From Actinomycetota bacterium (GTDB lineage Bacteria > Actinomycetota > UBA4738 > HRBIN12), in assembly GCA_026003015.1 (NCBI GenBank), contig BPGL01000001.1, forward strand, positions 487,353 to 551,352: a stretch of 64,000 bases of DNA, in the 5' to 3' direction. A program made the translations under genes and the position numbers. Each line of letters starts with the position of its first letter. Position 1 is the first letter of the stretch. Below, in pieces: positions 55,889 to 64,000 of the stretch. The notes beneath the pieces are model-generated. The model made no database searches. It was given only the letters and a program-made list of their open reading frames with translations, and was not told where the DNA came from.

Positions 55889-58800
55889 GTGAGCACCTTC
55901 GAACGGGTCGAGCCACGCGTGCGCTTCCCCGAGCTGGAGGCGCGGATCCTCGCGTTCTGGCGGGAGGCGGACGTCTTCCGCCGTTCGCTGGAGCTTCGAG
56001 CCGGGGCTCCCGAGTGGGTCTTCTACGAGGGCCCGCCGACGGCCAACGGCAAGCCGGGGATCCACCACGTCGAGCCCCGGACCTTCAAAGACGTCTACCC
56101 CCGGTTCAAGACGATGACCGGGCACCTCGTCCGCCGCAAGGCCGGATGGGACTGCCACGGCCTCCCCGTCGAGCTCGAGATCGAGAAGGAGATCGGCACG
56201 AGCGGCAAGCGCGACATCGAGGCGTTCGGGATCGCCGCGTTCAACGCGCGGTGTCGCGAGTCCGTGCAGCGGTACGTCGGCGACTTCGAGCGCCTGACCG
56301 AGCGGATCGGGTTCTGGATCGACCTGTCCGAGGCGTACTGGACGATGTCGACCGACTACATCGAGTCCGTGTGGTGGTCGCTCAAGCGCCTGCACCAGCG
56401 AGGGCTCCTCGTGGAGGCCGACAAGGTCACCGCCTACTGCCCGCGTTGCGGCACGGCGCTGTCCGACGCGGAGGTGGCCCTCGGGTATCGGGTCGTCGAA
56501 GACCCGAGCGTCTACGTGCGGTTCCCGATCGTCGAGTCGCCCGACCCTTCGCTCGTGGGCGGCTCGCTCCTCGTGTGGACCACGACGCCATGGACCCTGC
56601 CGGCCAACACCGGGGTGGCCGTGGCCCCCGACGAGCCGTACGTGCAGGTGCGCCGCGCACACGAGGCGCTGGTCCTGGCGCGATCGCGCCTGCAGCAGAC
56701 CCTCGGCGAAGGCTGGACGATCGAGCGCACGCTGCCCGGATCCGCGATCGTCGGCACCCGGTACGAGCCCCCGTACGCCAACGTCGAGGGCGCGCACCGG
56801 GTGGTGGCGGCCGATTTCGTCTCGATGGAGGAGGGCACGGGCCTCGTGCACCTCGCGCCCGCGTTCGGGGCGCTCGACCTCGAGGTGGGTCGTCGGGAAG
56901 GGTGGCCGGTCGTCAAGCCGGTCGGCGACGACGGCGCCTTCACCGAGGAGGGCCCGCCGTTCGTCCGAGGGTTGTTCGTGAAGGACGCCGACCCCAAGAT
57001 CGTGGACGACCTCCGAAAGCGAGGTCGACTGGTCCGCGCCGAGGCCTACGAGCACAGCTACCCGTTCTGCTGGCGCTGCGCCACGCCCCTGCTCTACTAC
57101 GCGCGAACGTCCTGGTACGTCCTCACGACGAGGATCAAGGACCGGCTCCTCGAGGTCAACGAGGAGGTCAACTGGTATCCCGAGCACATCAAGCACGGGC
57201 GCTACGGGAACTGGCTCGAGAACAACGTCGACTGGGCGCTGTCGCGCGACCGCTACTGGGGAACGCCGCTGCCGATCTGGCGCTGCCCCGCCGGCCACGA
57301 CACCGCGGTTGGGTCGCTTCGCGAACTGGGCGAGCTGGCCGGCCGCGACCTCGGCGACCTCGACCCGCATCGCCCCGCCATCGACGAGGTGCGGATCCGC
57401 TGCCCCTTCGAGGGGTGTGGCGCCGAGGCATCGCGCCTGCCCCCCGTGATCGACGCCTGGTACGACTCCGGCGCGATGCCCTTCGCCCAGTGGGGTTACC
57501 ACCCCGAGCTCGGCCGAGGGATCGAGGAGTTCGAGCGCTCCTTCCCGGCGGATTTCATCTCCGAGGCGATCGACCAGACGCGGGGGTGGTTCTACACCCT
57601 GATGGCGGAGGGCGTCCTCCACTTCGACTCGACCGCCTACCGCAACGTCGTGTGCCTCGGTCACATCGTCGACCGCGACGGCCGGAAGATGTCGAAGTCG
57701 CTGGGCAACGTGATCGACCCCTTCGACGTGTTGGACCGGCAGGGCGCGGATGCGTTGCGGTGGTTCCTGCTCACGAGCGGGTCGCCCTGGTCCTCGCGCC
57801 GCGTCTCGCTCGAGGTCTTCGACGAGATCGTGCGCCGGTTCCTGCTCACGCTGTGGAACGTCTACGCGTTCTTCGTGACCTACGCGATCGCCGACGGGTT
57901 CGACCCCGAGGCCACCCCCCCGCCACCGCTCGAGGAGCGACCCGTGCTCGATCGGTGGATCTGGTCCGAGCTCCAGCTAACGGTCGCGGAGGCCCGCGAG
58001 CGCCTCGAGGCCTACGACGCGACGGCGGCCGGTCGACGCATCGAGCGCTTCGTCGACGACCTGTCGAACTGGTACGTGCGCAGGAGCCGACGGCGGTTCT
58101 GGAACCCCGGCGGCGAGCCGAGCCCCGACGCGCTGGCCGCGTTCCACACCCTGCACGGGTGCCTGGTCACCGTGGCCGCGCTGCTCGCGCCGTTCACGCC
58201 CTTCATCGCCGAGGAGCTGTGGCGCAACCTCGCGGCGGGGCGCAGCGGCCATCCCGACTCCGTCCACCTCGCGGACTACCCCGAGCCCGATCCGGCCGCC
58301 ATCGACCCGGCGCTCGGAACGGCGATGGCGGAGGTTCGCCGGATCGTCGAGCTCGGGCGCCGCGTACGGGTCGAGACGCGGATCCGCACCCGCCAGCCGC
58401 TTCGCGCCGCGGTCGTCGATCGACCGGCGGGCTCGGCGGGCCTCGCGGCGCTCGTCGACCTGATCGCCGAGGAGCTGAACGTCAAGGCCGTGCGCTTCGC
58501 CGACCGGGCTTCGATCGGTCGCTGGCGCGCCAAGCCGAACTACCGCGCGCTCGGGCCGCGCCTGGGCGCACGCGTCCAGGCCCTCGCCCGCGCGCTGGCC
58601 GACGACGACGGGTCGATCGCCGGGCGCCTGGCGGCCGGTGAGACGGTCGCGGTGACGGTCGGCGACGGCGCCGTCGAGCTTGCGCCGAGCGATGTCGAGC
58701 TCACGCGGGAGGTCGGCGTCGGCTGGGGGTGTGGCGAGCGAGGACGACCTCGCCGTGGCGCTCGACCTCGAGATCGACGAGACCCTCGAGCGTGAGGGGC

Positions 58801-59048
58801 GGGCGCGGGAGCTGATCCGGGTCGTGCAGGACGTCCGGCGCAGCGCCGGTCTGGAGGTCGGCGACCGGATCGTTCTCGCCCTCGAGGGGGGCCCGGGCGT
58901 TCGCGACGCGGTCGAGGCCCACCGGTCCGCGATCGCCGGGGAGACCCTGGCGCGCGAGCTCGTGGTGGGGAACCTCGACGATGCGCTCGTGCGTCAGGAG
59001 GCCCGGATCGACGGCGAGCGGGTCGTCGTCGCGCTGCGGCGCGCCTGA
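55889..59048 (+). CDS. ileS: Isoleucyl-tRNA synthetase, IleRS2 type, with one frameshift
   Basis: Attaches isoleucine to tRNA-Ile. The HIGH signature is swapped: PTANGKPGIHH has Gly-Ile-His-His at residues 57-60 where HXGH is usual. KMSKS is intact (DGRKMSKSLGN). Editing domain residues are near LLVWTTTPWTLPANTGVAV, and two Cys pairs are at CPRCG and CWRC. The frame breaks at the G5 run 58725-58729. With one G removed, translation continues GWGVASEDDLAVALDLEI to 59048, giving 1052 residues and the family C terminus. GTG start with GAGG 7 bases upstream. It is the only gene on the plus strand between rluD and murB. Confidence 0.92.
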
Positions 59049-59052
59049 GGGC

Positions 59053-59082
59053 GCCGGTCGGGCTCGGCGCGCTCGGACCGGC
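59053..59082. terminator. Bidirectional hairpin between ileS and divIVA
   Basis: GCCGGTC (59053-59059) pairs with GACCGGC (59076-59082) across 16 bases, in the 40-base gap between two convergent stops. No T-run on either side. Confidence 0.45.
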
Positions 59083-59088
59083 TCGTCC

Positions 59089-59784
59089 TCAGGACCCCTC
59101 GCCCCAGAACAGCTCCCGAAGCGTCGGGTCGCCGTCGCGCTCGCGGCGCTCCCCGCGGGCGCGGCTCGGCTCCGGCTCCGGCTCCTCGACGACGATCGGC
59201 TCGTCCATCGCGACCGTCGGCTCGGGCGCGTCCGGGGCGTCCTCGGCGGCCGGCTCCGGCGGCGGGGGCTGTTCGGCGGATCCGCTCGCCCGAGCGCGTC
59301 GAGCCTCGCGGGCCATCGCCTTGACCGTCTGCGCGTGCTCCTGCACGAGCGCCGCGAGCCCCTGGAGGAATCGCCGCTCCTGTGCGAGGAACGCGTCGAC
59401 CGCCGACGGATCGGCGCCCGCGACCGTGGGGTCGGCAGACGACGAGCCGGCCGCGATCGCCGCCGCGCGTTCGCTCGCCTCGTTCACGATGCGCGAGGCC
59501 TCCTCGCGGGCCCGACGGATCATCTCGTCGGCCTGGCGCGAGACCTCCTGCAGGTCCGGCGCTCCGTGGGGCCCCTCAGCCAGCCGACGCCGGAGCCGCT
59601 CGTTCTCGGCGATCAGCGCACCGACGGACTCGGTCAACTCGTCGAGGAACTCGTCGACCTCCCGCATCTTGTAGCCGCCGAACCGTGAGACCCGGAACTC
59701 CTTCTGCTGGATCTCCAACGGCGTGACGATCTTCGCCGCCGCCGTCGACGGTCGCGCCTCCGGCCGACGCTCCTCCTTGCTCAT
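59089..59784 (-). CDS. divIVA: DivIVA/Wag31-family polar growth and division protein
   Basis: A 231-residue cytoplasmic scaffold protein. The membrane-binding N-terminal domain is VTPLEIQQKEFRVSRFGGYK followed by MREVDEFLDELTESVGALIA; a coiled coil extends to about residue 165, and the tail is Pro/Glu-rich and disordered. In actinobacteria it marks poles and septa and directs cell-wall growth. Stop codon of yggT lies 10 bases before its ATG. Last gene of the ftsZ-yggS-sepF-yggT-divIVA series. Confidence 0.94.
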   Translation of the reverse strand: MSKEERRPEARPSTAAAKIVTPLEIQQKEFRVSRFGGYKMREVDEFLDELTESVGALIAENERLRRRLAEGPHGAPDLQEVSRQADEMIRRAREEASRIVNEASERAAAIAAGSSSADPTVAGADPSAVDAFLAQERRFLQGLAALVQEHAQTVKAMAREARRARASGSAEQPPPPEPAAEDAPDAPEPTVAMDEPIVVEEPEPEPSRARGERRERDGDPTLRELFWGEGS

Positions 59785-59794
59785 GGCGCCCCCC

Positions 59795-60052
59795 TCAGCA
59801 GATGGCCAGCTGCAGAACGAAGATGATCACGAAGGCGACGACGATCGACAGATCGAACATCCCGGCGGGCGGGACGATCCGCCGCAGCGGGCGCAGGACC
59901 GGCTCCGTCGCCCCCATGAGCAGGTCGTAGGCCGAGCGCATCGGCCCGTCCACCGGGCGCCGCAGGCCGGCGAGCTCGAGCCAGGACAGGACGACGCGCG
60001 CCAGGAGCAAGAGCCAGAAGATCGATAGCGCGAGGCAGACGAGACCTTCCAC
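59795..60052 (-). CDS. YggT-family membrane protein
   Basis: An 85-residue protein with two hydrophobic helices (about 5-25 and 64-84). The motif GATEPVLRPLRRIVPPAGMF between them is the YggT signature. The role is not settled; its constant position between sepF and divIVA suggests a part in division or membrane organisation. A GC hairpin is not visible around it. Confidence 0.9.
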   Translation of the reverse strand: MEGLVCLALSIFWLLLLARVVLSWLELAGLRRPVDGPMRSAYDLLMGATEPVLRPLRRIVPPAGMFDLSIVVAFVIIFVLQLAIC

Positions 60053-60148
60053 CGGGCGGCAAGGCTAGCAGCGGCGCACGGGCGTCGAACCTCCGGGCTC
60101 CTCCACCGCAGGCCGAGGGGTTCGCGGGGCCGGCGACGGCCGCACGCG

Positions 60149-60617
60149 CTAGAACTGGTTGTAGAAGGCGCCGCCGGCGATCCGTTCGCGCTCCTCGCCG
60201 AGACCTCGACGTCGGCGGGCGTCAGCAGGTACACGCGGTTGGCCACGAGCTCGATCTTGCCGTCGAGCCCGTAGACGAGGCCGCTGGCGAAGTCCACGAG
60301 GCGCCGGGCGATCGAGTCCTCCGTCGACTGGAGGTTCATGATGACGGCCGTTCCCTCCTTGAACCGGTCGGCCACCTCGCGTGCCTCGTTGAAGCGCTTC
60401 GGCTCGGACTTGTGGATCGCCGTCGCCGCCGAGACGGGCCTGGGAGAGGCGATGGTGCGAACGACCCCCTCGGTATCGGCGGGGATCTCCCGCAACGCCT
60501 GGGGGCGCATCCTGCGCACGGGGGCCGGCTCGACCCTCCGCGACCGGCTCGACGAACTCCTCCTCGTCCTCCACGAGTCCGAGGTAGTTGAGGGTCTTCT
60601 TCCACCACGCCGGCCAT
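60149..60617 (-). CDS. sepF: SepF, FtsZ membrane anchor, frame broken three times
   Basis: Pieces in different frames assemble to one SepF: the start (ATG 60617) with KKTLNYLGLVEDEEEF, the core VVRTIASPRPVSAATAIHKS, DRFKEGTAVIMNLQ and RRLVDFASGLVYGLDGKIEL, and the end ERIAGGAFYNQF. Extra bases are inferred in GTGGTGG (60602-60608) and the 5-base run 60520-60524, and one missing base near 60195-60202. The net correction gives 156 codons (155 residues), a complete protein. GGAGG lies 8 bases before the ATG. SepF aligns FtsZ filaments at the membrane and is essential where FtsA is absent. Confidence 0.85.
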
Positions 60618-60707
60618 CGTCGGTCCTCCCTCCTCCGGCCTCTCGCTCCTCCGGCCGTCGCCTGCTGCCTGTGACGTTCCGGTCCCGTCGCGGCCCCGAC
60701 GCTGCGG

Positions 60708-61415
60708 TCAGCCGCGGACGGGCCGCGGGCCGAACAGCGCTGTTCCGATGCGGACCATCGTAGCGCCTTCCTCGACCGCGACCTCGTAATCCAACGACAT
60801 CCCCATCGACAGGTCCAGCACCTGCGGCGTCCGTATCCGCAGCCGATCGCGAAGCTCCCGCAGCCGTCGGAACCAGGGGTCGCGCGTCCCTCGGCGCCGC
60901 GTCCGATCGGCGGGATGGTCATCAGGCCGCGCAGGCGCAGCGACGGGAGCCGGGCCACGAGGTCGACCACGCGCTCGGCCTCTTCCGGCACGACCCCGCC
61001 GCGCTCGCGCGTGAAGTCGATCTCGATGAGCGCGTCGAGGACTCGGCCGGCGCGCTCGGCACGACCGGCGAGCCGGCGGATCGCACGCTCCCCCGCGAGC
61101 GTCCTCGACGACGTCGGCGTGGTCGGCGACCTGCGCGGCTCCGCCGGAGCGCAACGTGCCGATGTAGTGCCACCGGACGGGCTCGCGGATCGCGGCTCGA
61201 GCGGCGCGGAGCTCCTGCACGTAGTTGTGCCCGACCGCCGTGACCCCCCCGGCGATGGCCGCCCGCACGAGCTCGTGCGGGACCGCTTTGGCCGCCGCCA
61301 CGATCGTGACCGCCGCCGGGTCGCGCCCGGCGCGCTCGGCCGCGCGGGCGATCGCGGCCCGCACATCGGCCAGCCGCTCCTGGACGACGTCGGGAGCTGG
61401 CGGTCGGGTCGTCAT
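60708..61415 (-). CDS. YggS-family PLP-binding protein, frame broken twice
   Basis: An alanine-racemase-fold protein that binds pyridoxal phosphate and buffers B6 and amino-acid pools. The PLP Lys is in TIVAAAKAVPHELV; GHNYVQELRAA and WHYIGTLRSG follow. The middle ([20 protein letters not shown]) is in another frame, and LDLSMGMSLDYEVAVEEGAT returns to the first. One extra base near 61103-61104 and one missing base near 60888-60890 explain this; together they keep 236 codons, so 235 residues. The ATG at 61415 is preferred; a GTG at 61454 is in frame. Confidence 0.83.
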   Translation of the reverse strand: MTTRPPAPDVVQERLADVRAAIARAAERAGRDPAAVTIVAAAKAVPHELVRAAIAGGVTAVGHNYVQELRAARAAIREPVRWHYIGTLRSGGAAQVADHADVVEDARGGACDPPARRSCRARRPSPRRAHRDRLHARARRGRAGRGRARGRPRGPAPVAAPARPDDHPADRTRRRGTRDPWFRRLRELRDRLRIRTPQVLDLSMGMSLDYEVAVEEGATMVRIGTALFGPRPVRG

Positions 61416-61528
61416 CGGCGAAGGTGCGGGGGCGGGGAGGTTCCTCTCGGCCACGAGGCGGGGGGAAGGGGCGCCTCCGGCTGGATCCTCCCCCGCCCCG
61501 CGCGGGGCCGCGCGGGGCCGGGTGGGGC

Positions 61529-62696
61529 TCAGCTCTTGAGGAAGTCCGGGATGTCGAGGTCCTCCTCGGCGTCGAACGACACGCTGACGGGCTCGGGCTC
61601 CTCCGCGACGAAGACGTCGTCCTCGGCGGTGTCCTCGGCCAGGATCGAGGGGAGCCCTTCGGGCTCGGGCGCCGTGTCAGGCCGGGCCGGCTCTTCGAGC
61701 AGCCGCGACAGCCGGCTTTCGAAACGGCTCTGCTCGGGCGGACCCACGCGGTCGAACCCGGCGGCGACGACCGTCACCCGCACCTCGTCGCCCACGGCGT
61801 CGTCGACGACCGCGCCGAAGATGATGTTCGCATCGGGGTGGGGCGACGCGGGGTGATCGCGTCGGCCGCTGCGTTCAACCTCGTGCAGGGTCAGGTCGGT
61901 CGGCCCCGTGATCGACAGCAGCACCCCCTTGGCGCCGTCGATGGAGGACTCGAGCAGCGGCGAGCTGATCGCGTTGCGCGCGGCCCTCGGTGGCGCGGTC
62001 CGACCCGGTGCCGGTTCCGATCCCCATCAGGGCCGACCCGGCCCCGGCCATGACGCTTCGCACGTCGGCGAAGTCGAGGTTGATGAGGCCCGGCGTGGTG
62101 ATCAGCGACGTGATCCCGTCGACGCCCCTGATACAGGACCTGGTCGGCCATCCGGAAGGCCTCGACCATCGGCATCGACGGGTCGGCCACCTGCAGCAGC
62201 CGGTCGTTCGGAACGACGATCAGCGTGTCGACCGCCTTCTTGAGCTCCGTGATGCCGGCGTCGGCCTGCATCGCTCGCTTGCGCCCCTCGAAGCCGAAGG
62301 GCCGGGTCACGACCCCCGATCGTGAGCGCGCCCAGGTTCCTCGCGATCTCCGCCACGATCGGGGCGCCGCCGGTCCCCGTGCCGCCACCCTCGCCCGCGG
62401 TGATGAAGACCATGTCGGCGCCCCTTGAGGATCTCCTCGATCTCGTCGGCGTGCTCCGACGCTGCGGTCCGCCCGATCTCCGGGTCGGACCCCGCGCCCA
62501 GCCCGCGCGTCGTCTCGCGCCCGATGTCCAGCTTCACCTCGGCATCGGACATCAACAGCGTCTGGGCGTCGGTGTTGACGGCGATGAACTCCACGCCCCG
62601 GAGGCCTGCCTCGATCATCCGGTTCACGGCGTTCACGCCGCCCCCACCGATCCCGAGCACCTTGATCACCGCGAGGTAGTTCTGGGGAGCGTCCAT
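61529..62696 (-). CDS. ftsZ: Cell division protein FtsZ, frame broken by seven one-base insertions
   Basis: The tubulin-like division GTPase. Segments in different frames give the N terminus [20 protein letters not shown], the tubulin signature [20 protein letters not shown], the T7-loop region ([13 protein letters not shown]) and the C-terminal FtsA/SepF-binding peptide [10 protein letters not shown]. Insertions are inferred at 62421-62424, 62313-62317, 62125-62128, 61984-61986, 61877-61878, 61850-61853 and 61840-61843. Removing them leaves exactly 387 codons, 386 residues. The ATG at 62696 follows GGAGG. A promoter lies at 62808-62836. Confidence 0.92.
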
Positions 62697-62807
62697 CCGA
62701 CCCTGCCTCCGGACCCGTCGTTCGCCCTGCTGGGGACCGCTCTGGGCGACCAACCCTTACCGTCAAGTTGAGCCTTATTGTTAGTTCTACCTTACATCGA
62801 GTCCGGG

Positions 62808-62836
62808 ACACTACTAGGGATCCGCAGGTCCGTCAA
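62808..62836 (-). promoter_or_regulatory. ftsZ promoter (TTGACG - 17 bases - TAGTGT)
   Basis: Minus-strand -35 TTGACG at 62831-62836 and -10 TAGTGT at 62808-62813. The following 50 bases (about 62755-62805) are unusually AT-rich for this genome, with GTAAGG and GGTAAGGGTT, and a second TTGACG at 62761-62766. The leader would be about 105 bases. Confidence 0.65.
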
Positions 62837-62880
62837 GCTCCGGTACCGCGCCCCCTGCCGGGTGGGTTGACACCGAGCCG

Positions 62881-63585
62881 CTAGTCGGCCGGCCGGACCG
62901 TCGGCGCCGACGGCACCGCGACGTCGATCGCCTGGAGCGCCGTCCCCCGCTGCGCCGCCCAGCGTCGGATCGCCTCCAGGGCCCGACCCTTCGCCTCGAC
63001 CTCGGTCGGCAGCCCGTAGCGGACCGTCGCCCCGTCGGCCATCGTGAACACGAGCTCCCCGTCGGGCTCGACGAAGGCCGTGTCGACCGCGCGACGGGTC
63101 CGCCCGCTCATGGCCGCGAGCGCCCCGGCCACCGCGGCCCGCTCGGCCGGGTCGAGGACGCCCCCGACGGAGCGCAGCTCGGGCACACTCGGTCCGATCC
63201 GACCGGGGAGCAGCGCCCCGTCCTCCCCCACGAGCCGGCGGGCGCCGTCCACGAGCGCCCAGGCGACGGGGACCCGCTCGCGCACCCGGACCACGATCCG
63301 GCCGGGGAGGTGCCGTTCCAGACGCGCCTCGGCGATCCACGGGTCGGCGGTGATCGCGCTCGCGGTGCGATCGAGATCGAGGTGGAACACGTTCGTGCCG
63401 AGGGTCAGCCCGCCGAGCTGGCGGATCCGATCCTCGGACACGCGTCGAGCGCCGACGACCCGGATCTCGCGAGCCCCGAACAGCGGGGTGTACGTGGATC
63501 CGACCGCCGCGCCCGTGAGCGCGACCGCCGCGGCAAGCACGAGGGCCCGCCGCCCTCCGCGCGTGCGCAGCCACTCAGGGCCCAT
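62881..63585 (-). CDS. ftsQ: Cell division protein FtsQ/DivIB
   Basis: A 234-residue membrane protein: a short cytoplasmic start, one helix (about 14-33), then a POTRA domain beginning FGAREIRVVGARRVSEDRI and a beta-rich domain. It links FtsB/FtsL and septal wall synthesis in the divisome. The ATG overlaps the murB stop by 11 bases. No frame damage is seen here, unlike the next gene. Confidence 0.9.
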   Translation of the reverse strand: MGPEWLRTRGGRRALVLAAAVALTGAAVGSTYTPLFGAREIRVVGARRVSEDRIRQLGGLTLGTNVFHLDLDRTASAITADPWIAEARLERHLPGRIVVRVRERVPVAWALVDGARRLVGEDGALLPGRIGPSVPELRSVGGVLDPAERAAVAGALAAMSGRTRRAVDTAFVEPDGELVFTMADGATVRYGLPTEVEAKGRALEAIRRWAAQRGTALQAIDVAVPSAPTVRPAD

Positions 63586-64000
63586 CGCCGAACCTCCCGA
63601 CGAGACGCACCTCCGGGACGAGCTCGACCCCCGTGCGGTCGCGGACGAGCGATCGCACCCGCTCGATCAGCCGCGCGACGTCGCGTGCCCGCGCCCCGGG
63701 TCCGGCGACGATGAAGTTCGCGTGCTTGTCCGACACCCGCGCCCCACCTTCGGCGAGCCCCTTGGCCCCCGCCTCCTCAATCAGGCGGGCGGCGTGCGCC
63801 CCGGGGGGGTTCGTGAAGACCGAGCCGCAGTTCGGCTCGGCGAGCGGCTGGGTACGTCGGCGCCAGGACCTGGCCGCTTCCATCCGCTCCCGGATCACGG
63901 CGGGGTCTCCCGGCTCCAGTCGCACCGTCGCCTCGGTCACCACGGCGTCGGGCGCGAGCCCGGCGCGCCGGTACCCGAAGTCGATGTCCCGGGCGGCGAT
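63575..64000 (-). CDS. murB: UDP-N-acetylenolpyruvoylglucosamine reductase, C-terminal part
   Basis: Partial: the frame continues to the right edge, upstream of the ATG-like codons inside it (DIDFGYRRAGLAPDAVVTEA). Family motifs are NCGSVFTNPPGAHAARLIEE with the catalytic Ser, GAKGLAEGGARVSDKHANFI and the Glu in VELVPEVRLVGRF. It reduces the enolpyruvyl group in muramic acid synthesis. The place before ftsQ-ftsZ is the normal division and cell-wall cluster order. Confidence 0.92.
   Translation of the reverse strand: MAARDIDFGYRRAGLAPDAVVTEATVRLEPGDPAVIRERMEAARSWRRRTQPLAEPNCGSVFTNPPGAHAARLIEEAGAKGLAEGGARVSDKHANFIVAGPGARARDVARLIERVRSLVRDRTGVELVPEVRLVGRFGDGP

Noticed and set aside
58725-58729. 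Programmed frameshift in ileS
   Set aside because: A G5 run without a slippery heptamer or pseudoknot, next to twelve other indels in 4 kb. A consensus error is far more likely.

Overview
The window is about 64 kb of very GC-rich DNA (around 70 percent by eye). It is densely packed, mostly on the minus strand, and rich in GTG starts and 4-base ATGA/GTGA overlaps. Gene content and order point to a chromosome of a deep-branching member of the Actinomycetota: a DivIVA-SepF-YggT-FtsZ block, uvrC-rapZ followed by gap-pgk-tpiA-secG, an actinobacterial-length S1 protein, and -10 boxes of the form TANNNT placed 6-10 bases in front of start codons, as expected for leaderless mRNAs. There is no rRNA, CRISPR array, IS element or prophage. 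Genus and species cannot be named from the sequence alone.

Layout, left to right. 1-6.5 kb: a partial tRNA-Leu, secG and a peptide ABC importer (oppC-oppA-oppB and a fused oppDF ATPase). 6.6-14.1 kb: tpiA, pgk, gap, rapZ, uvrC and a copper-site lipoprotein; yvcK and whiA, usual between rapZ and gap, are not there. 14.2-21 kb: uvrA, a small unknown gene, a VOC protein, an amidohydrolase and uvrB. 21-28.6 kb: a polar amino-acid importer, an ABC-2 exporter, DUF2203, a HAD protein, coaE and rpsA. 28.7-35.2 kb: polA and an FbpABC-type iron importer. 35.3-35.45 kb: an orphan promoter followed by a strongly folding stretch, a candidate small RNA. 35.5-46.5 kb: a second polar amino-acid importer, an orphan binding lipoprotein, tRNA-Leu(CAA), an ornithine-cyclodeaminase-family gene and a complete livKHMGF operon. 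46.7-50.2 kb: trpC-trpB-trpA and a divergent HisA/PriA-like barrel. 50.3-59 kb: dnaE, rluD, lspA, a DksA-like gene and ileS, which alone faces the other way. 59-64 kb: divIVA, yggT, sepF, yggS, ftsZ, ftsQ and partial murB, the tail of the division and cell-wall cluster.

The cell appears geared to importing peptides, amino acids and iron: five importers, six solute-binding lipoproteins. At two binding-protein/permease junctions a perfect GC hairpin probably protects the upstream mRNA and sets more binding protein than permease. The repair genes uvrA, uvrB, uvrC and polA all have the same leaderless promoter-start arrangement.

Two points affect how the data should be read. Between 58.7 and 62.5 kb, four essential or conserved genes (ileS, sepF, yggS, ftsZ) carry 13 single-base indels, nearly all in short homopolymers. 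Undoing them restores full-length proteins, so local consensus error is the likely cause. Second, the isoleucyl-tRNA synthetase has the swapped GXHH signature in place of HXGH, a form linked in the literature to extreme mupirocin resistance.
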